Source: Larix sibirica (Eukaryota > Streptophyta > Pinopsida > Pinales > Pinaceae). From it: a DNA stretch of 23,047 nucleotides. Each line of letters opens with the position of its first letter. Position 1 is the first letter of the stretch. The notes beneath the pieces were generated by a model, which was not told the DNA's origin, did no database searches, and worked only from the letters and a program-made list of their open reading frames with translations. A program made the translations under genes and the position numbers. Positions 19,123-23,047 of the stretch are shown here, in pieces. The stretch is taken from the NCBI GenBank assembly GCA_004151065.3, contig NWUY0304606008.1:1-23047 (forward strand). The letters are read 5' to 3'.

Positions 19123-19530
19123 TCCAATCAGGAGTTGATTACTATTAGGGATTTACCCCTGTTCCGGTGCAAAGTGGATCCATACTAGATCAAACGTGTA
19201 ATCATTTCATGTGGTTCTTACTTTCACATAGTTTTAGATCAGGCCCTATTCAACTTCCACTACACAAATGATGATACGCAGGTAATAAATAGAACTTATC
19301 CTTGGTATGACTCCCATGAGGTGATGCCAATAGAAAACATCATGTTGCTAACCACAGTGGGACCCTACACTCTAGTGATATAGTTATTTATTATAGATAA
19401 GCCATTGTCTTATAATATTTTATTGCATAACCTATGGATACATTACATTCTGTCCATGTTGTATCAGTGTGAATAAATTGATTTAGAGAGGCATGTTTAC
19501 ATTATCCTAGAGACCCGATGCCCTTAGAGC

Positions 19531-20134
19531 ATTGTGCTATTCATCCCCCTAATAATGGAAAGAAAGTATTATCCTGTCTTTAGTGGCTCCTACTTCAGAT
19601 GACACTCCACCTATAACCTATATAAGTGTTTGGGCTTAATTTATTTCCCTTGGTAGCACGGGCTAATTTATTATTTTATTGAAGCATATTTTCTTAAATA
19701 CTATGTTATGAAGCATTTGGTCTATCATTTATTCTCTTCACCTGGACCTGATCTGATTGGTAGTGATTCGATGAATTCGGAAACTCATTTTCATTATCAT
19801 AATCACGTCTTTGTTCGGATCCCTTAAGGTGGGAGTACCTTACTGGATATTCGCGTAGTCTTTAGTCTCTATCTATAGTTGATTAGTGGTTTCTTAGGTC
19901 TTTTACTTCTCGTTGTCTTGTTCTTTTTGTAGGTTTTCGCTGATCTATTCTTTTAGATAATTGGTGCTTACGGGGCGGTGGTTTAGGTCCGGCATTACTC
20001 CGTTTTAGGATACAAGTCGTTCCCTATAGGTCTTAGATGTAGACGGCTTACTAGTGGAGAACCAAAAGTGTTTCGCTTAGAAACATATGATAAGGAGAGA
20101 GATCATTATGAAAGATGCACACTCTGAGATCATT
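19531..20134. other. Gene-less stretch after the gypsy remnant
   Basis: The expected reverse transcriptase core (YXDD and flanking blocks) is not recognisable. Sequence is AT-rich with many stops in all plus frames. It may be further eroded element DNA. Confidence 0.4.
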
Positions 20135-20165
20135 AGTGGATATTACAGAATCTCCACTTAGACCT
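20135..20165. repeat. 31-bp exact direct repeat, copy 2 (hairpin)
   Basis: Exact copy of 19092-19122 about 1.04 kb downstream. The match ends abruptly on both sides. It lies in an open frame (20115-20384) with the same VDITESPLRP translation, but the rest of that frame resembles no known protein. Confidence 0.9.
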
Positions 20166-20324
20166 CATGGTTCAATCCTGATCCAACGTAATGCCCAAAA
20201 TTGTCACCTTAGCTTTCGCTACTACCAAAAACCAAGGATAAATTTGCAGATTTCTCTATTGTACGATACACCCTACGCACTTGGTGGGCTGACGAGCTGC
20301 GATCCACCGAAATGCATTTCGATC

Positions 20325-20388
20325 GTTCAATTGCTCAATCGCTCAATCCCTCAATCCTTCCATCCATCAATCCATCCTTCGTGAGTTC
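20325..20388. repeat. Simple repeats CTCAATCN and CCATC
   Basis: Three CTCAATC[GC] 8-mers at 20334-20357 grade into CCATCCATCAATCCATCC. Confidence 0.75.
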
Positions 20389-20483
20389 GTGTAGCGTGTG
20401 CAAGGGGGTGGTCGGGTAAGTAGGGCAGGGCTTCTTGAATGGTTGGATCCTTCGTGAGTTCTTCGTGAGGGGCACGTAGCGTG
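20375..20483. repeat. Direct repeat TCCTTCGTGAGTTC...GTAGCGTG
   Basis: Copy 1 is at 20375-20398. Copy 2, at 20448-20483, carries an extra TTCGTGAGGGGCA between the two halves, consistent with internal duplication of TTCGTGAG. Confidence 0.65.
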
Positions 20484-20601
20484 GGGGAGCAGAGCATGTG
20501 GGCAGTAAGTACTTTGACGGGAAGAAAGAAAGGGCTTTAAGAAAGTATAGGTAGGTGATATTAGATCCTTAAGAAGGTAGTATAGGTTATATCTATAGGG
20601 T

Positions 20602-20634
20602 ACGCTTCCGCTTACGCTTACTGCGCTTACGCTA
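20602..20634. repeat. CGCTTAC short tandem cluster
   Basis: ACGCTTCCGCTTACGCTTAC followed by TGCGCTTACGCTA: four diverged copies of a 6-10 base word. Confidence 0.6.
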
Positions 20635-20639
20635 AGTCT

Positions 20640-22230
20640 GTCTTATTACCATTCCCTTTCGGTAAGGGTAACCATCCCTTGAAAGCTGAAAGCTTTAAGC
20701 AGCTCCGCAGAACACAATTAAAGCTTTGGTAACTTCGCTTCAGAGGCCAATGTCCCAGCTTCAAGAGTGCGAGTCATGAGGAGAGTGCGAGTAGGAGAGT
20801 TTGATTCGAGTGGTGCAACATCAATAATCACTGCTTCATTAGGCAAGAGCTAGATTCATGACTAGCAAGATGAGGGAAAGCACTAAAGGGGCCTTCTTCA
20901 AGGTCAATCCTTCGAAAGTAAGGTCCTGGCGAAGGTAAGGTCTTTAAAGAGCTGATATCGTTTAACAACTGCCGGATGGCTTGCTTAGATTATGGTACAT
21001 TAGAGAGCCTCGTTGGGATGGACGGGCTTCAGACATTCATTGATAGGATATGCCCAGCCAGGAGATGCTTTGATAACACTTCTTTATGAATCTTAGAAAA
21101 AGATATGAGGGGCTTCTATAAAGAAACAAGGGCTTGCCTATGTTATAATAGGTATTTTCTATTTTATACCCTCTACTCCAATCAGAGTAACCCCCCCTTT
21201 TGGAGACAATCGACATCATTTGAGTGGGTCAGTTTCCCCCTGTGGAAAGTAAAAAGGAATAGACCCTTTCTAATGTCTAGCGGGGATATTAGAGGGTATA
21301 AATTAGGTATAAGATGCTGTTGTCTTCCACCTGCGATCTTGCTTTTAGGTAGGGAGAGACACTACTTCCGGTTAGCAAGGTATCCAGGATCAGAGGTAAG
21401 GGATAGAAAGTTCATACTTCTATTTCCAAATCAGCTGAGCATTTCAACTTCAGTTTAAGAGTTAGGGATAGGAGTTCCACTTGAGCCACCATTAGAGGCA
21501 GCATGGGCCCAGCGTGATAATATGAACTGGACTTACTTAGGTGGGAGCTAATGTACCATCAACTAATTCGTGAATGCATGCGTTTTCTTTTCCTATCTGT
21601 TTGACCGAGCAACTCCCTATTTATTATCTGTTTATCGCGCGCAATATGAGTAGTTCTTCCAAGGGTAACTTGTTAGCCAATGCCATCTCTGATTGGGCAA
21701 CTCGTTTGTTCAACTGATCAGAGGAGCGGTAAAGGTGTAGTTGAGCCAATATCTTCTTAAATGCGCTTAATGGGCATTGTCAGACTTCCACGATTAAAGA
21801 AAAGGCCAACGGGGGAATTCAGAATTTATGCGATGCGCTTTCATCTGAGTCATATCTATTAGTTCTTACCGTTAACTCAGAATGGATAGATTCATTGCCT
21901 TGATCTCAGAGCTCTTCTTTCTTTGAATATAGGGTTATGCTTCTCAAGAGTTAACTCTTCTTGTCTTGGCCAATATCGATTTTGAAACCGGAAAGAAGGG
22001 TGTAGCTTGGACTACTATGAATTGGCACCACTAGTCGCGATATTGATTTAATATTAGGCCTAAGCATAGTAAGCTTTAGCATTAACAGCAGCTTCGATAT
22101 CGGTTCCGGCTCCGACTTACCCTTTTGGAGTAGACTTAGGCCCTAACTTAAGCTTAAAGCTAGTAGTCCCTTCTTAACTTTAGATTTGTCAACGGCTTAT
22201 ACTTTTACTTAGATTCGGGTGTTCCCTTGT
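20640..22230. other. Gene-less stretch
   Basis: The longest plus frame (21105-21458) and a minus frame opposite it (21037-21219) have no recognised domain. GAGAGTGCGAGT words repeat near 20765-20800. On the minus strand, 22030-22140 reads FKLKLGPKSTPKG and VGAGTDIEAAVNAKA between stops, possibly continuing the remnant at 22231-22368. Confidence 0.4.
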
Positions 22231-22368
22231 TCAATCTGATCTTAGCACTTGACCTACAGACATGTATTTGGTTAAGGCTGTCTTAGGGTCGATGATCACA
22301 TATCTATATTTGTCATGGATACATAGCCCAATCTCGCCTCCAATCTGCACTGGGAATGGGAACTTTAC
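22231..22368 (-). pseudogene. Unidentified 45-codon coding-like remnant
   Basis: The minus strand reads VKFPFPVQIGGEIGLCIHDK, then YRYVIIDPKTALTKYMSVGQ and VLRSD, and stops at 22231. It is preceded by two stops and lacks a start. The balanced composition, with alternating hydrophobic and charged residues (YRYVIIDPKTAL), looks more protein-like than the other short frames here. I do not recognise the family. Past the stop the same phase continues TREHPNLSKSIS. Interpreting it as an eroded gene fragment is inference. Confidence 0.22.
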
Positions 22369-22557
22369 TTGCTATCAATCTTTCTTTTGCAAGGGAGGGA
22401 CTTAGCCTTTGCCTATTAGGAAAAGCTATCTTTTAAGGCCACCACTTTATGAATTTCCCAACACTGTTGGTCAACTATTAGACCTCATAGCTATAAGGGT
22501 TAGCTTCCGCACTTGGATAGATATGGAATTATGCTCTTTAAGTATGGTAGAGTACCT

Positions 22558-22650
22558 TCCGGCGATGGGATCATTTTTTAGAAGGGTTCTTTCCACGGCG
22601 ATGATACCATTTTATCGAAGGGTTCATACGCCGGTGATGATTACTTTTAG
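22558..22650. repeat. Degenerate tandem repeat, about 35-bp period, 2.6 copies
   Basis: Units begin TCCGGCGATGGGATCATTTT (22558), CCACGGCGATGATACCATTT (22593) and GCCGGTGATGATTACTTTTA (22630). The first two also share GAAGGGTTC. The repeat lies in an open plus frame (22409-22696) and gives FRRV, YRRV-type peptide repeats. Confidence 0.75.
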
Positions 22651-23047
22651 CATTCCTAAGTTTCCATTCCCACTAATTATCGGAGGTCTCCCCTAATTGG
22701 AATAGACAACGGATGAATGAATGGGGTTCACCACGCACGGTTATACCCTTCCCTCACTACCGATGCTGCTGACATTTGGATTAGAGCTGGCCGGGCTTTT
22801 ATATATTATATTATTTCTCCATACCACTTAAGTGGCTTCAGACCTCTTTTACCGAACCTCAACTATATATTTATCATGGGAGCATTGGACCTGCAGTTAT
22901 TTCGCCTTTCAATGCCCAATGATGTAATTCCCCTACTAACCTAATCCGCCCTGAGAGTATAGAGGCAATCCCCTCTTAGGCTTAAGGAAACAAGAAATAA
23001 AAAACTTCTATTTCCCTCTATTTGATTTGACGGAGAATCAACAATAT
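22651..23047. other. Gene-less stretch to the window end
   Basis: CACGCACGGTT at about 22731 recalls the 3' strand of a group II intron domain V, but the pairing GAGC...GAAA strand is absent. The short plus frame at 22717-22944 has no recognised domain. Confidence 0.4.

Larger units (their letters stand above)
18586..19523 (+). pseudogene. Ty3/gypsy-type polyprotein remnant (linker, protease, start of RT)
   Basis: The frame of the third GNA array runs on through MVEEVNNPKVNMMICR, a TAG (18847), and a Pro-rich linker (NANPPLDDPPSGLVVLPPPS) to about 18945. At 19023-19075 another frame reads DLAMLRVNISIIELLQLFS, matching the short helical motif that precedes the protease in many plant gypsy polyproteins. 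From 19091 the first frame resumes (VDITESPLRP), and at 19285-19470 it reads RTYPWYDSHEVMPIENIML, VGPYTLVI, TAG, LFIIDKPLSYNILLHNLWIH, LSMLYQCE. This follows the retroviral-like protease C-terminus consensus (YDG.RREVMG, L.VGP, SYNILLGRPWIH, VPS.LHQ), with GRPW changed to HNLW. After a frameshift PRDPMP corresponds to the usual PGDP segment. The catalytic DTGS/DSGS motif is not clear, and stops make it non-functional. It is nuclear-type DNA, probably transferred to the organelle. Confidence 0.72.

Noticed and set aside
22720-22750. Possible group II intron domain V (CACGCACGGTT)
   Set aside because: The 5' strand and the GAAA tetraloop of a 34-nt domain V are absent.

Overview
The window looks like gene-poor, mosaic intergenic DNA of a large plant organellar genome, most likely a seed-plant mitochondrion. 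This is inference. Base composition is intermediate, and I find no intact protein gene, tRNA, rRNA or group II intron domain V on either strand. The sequence is dominated by short diverged repeats, small palindromes and an eroded nuclear-type retroelement, as is typical of expanded plant mitogenomes. A decayed nuclear segment cannot be excluded. The longest open frames fall inside simple-sequence arrays and are poor gene candidates.

Layout. Positions 1-1560 hold a long array of degenerate GCTGGGAATGCT / GGTTCAACTGGT-like words. Read in one phase, it encodes a Gly/Asn/Ala/Asp/Ser/Thr-rich protein (here called the GNA array), broken by stops and frameshifts. From 1.6 to 6.2 kb there is gene-less DNA with a 20-bp tandem array (2111-2205) and several diverged duplications (3.3-4.0 kb). 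From 6.2 to 10.25 kb lies a distinct patch studded with a family of 17-27 bp AT-cored, G/C-capped palindromic elements (consensus near CCCTACTATTCTAATAAGG), in both orientations. From 10.3 to 16.5 kb there is more gene-less mosaic DNA with inverted repeats, tandem duplications and a charged, gag-like coding remnant near 13.7-13.9 kb.

A second GNA array lies at 16562-17005 and a third at 18586-18780. The third stays in frame with a Pro-rich linker, which is followed by a recognisable Ty3/gypsy protease-to-RT linker remnant at about 19.0-19.5 kb. A 31-bp exact repeat links that remnant to 20.1 kb. The last 2.5 kb contain a 45-residue coding-like stretch on the minus strand and a 35-bp degenerate tandem repeat.

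Nothing here forms a working operon or pathway. The two observations most worth attention are the palindromic element family confined to 6.2-10.25 kb, and the GNA coding array that occurs at three loci and runs into a gypsy polyprotein remnant.
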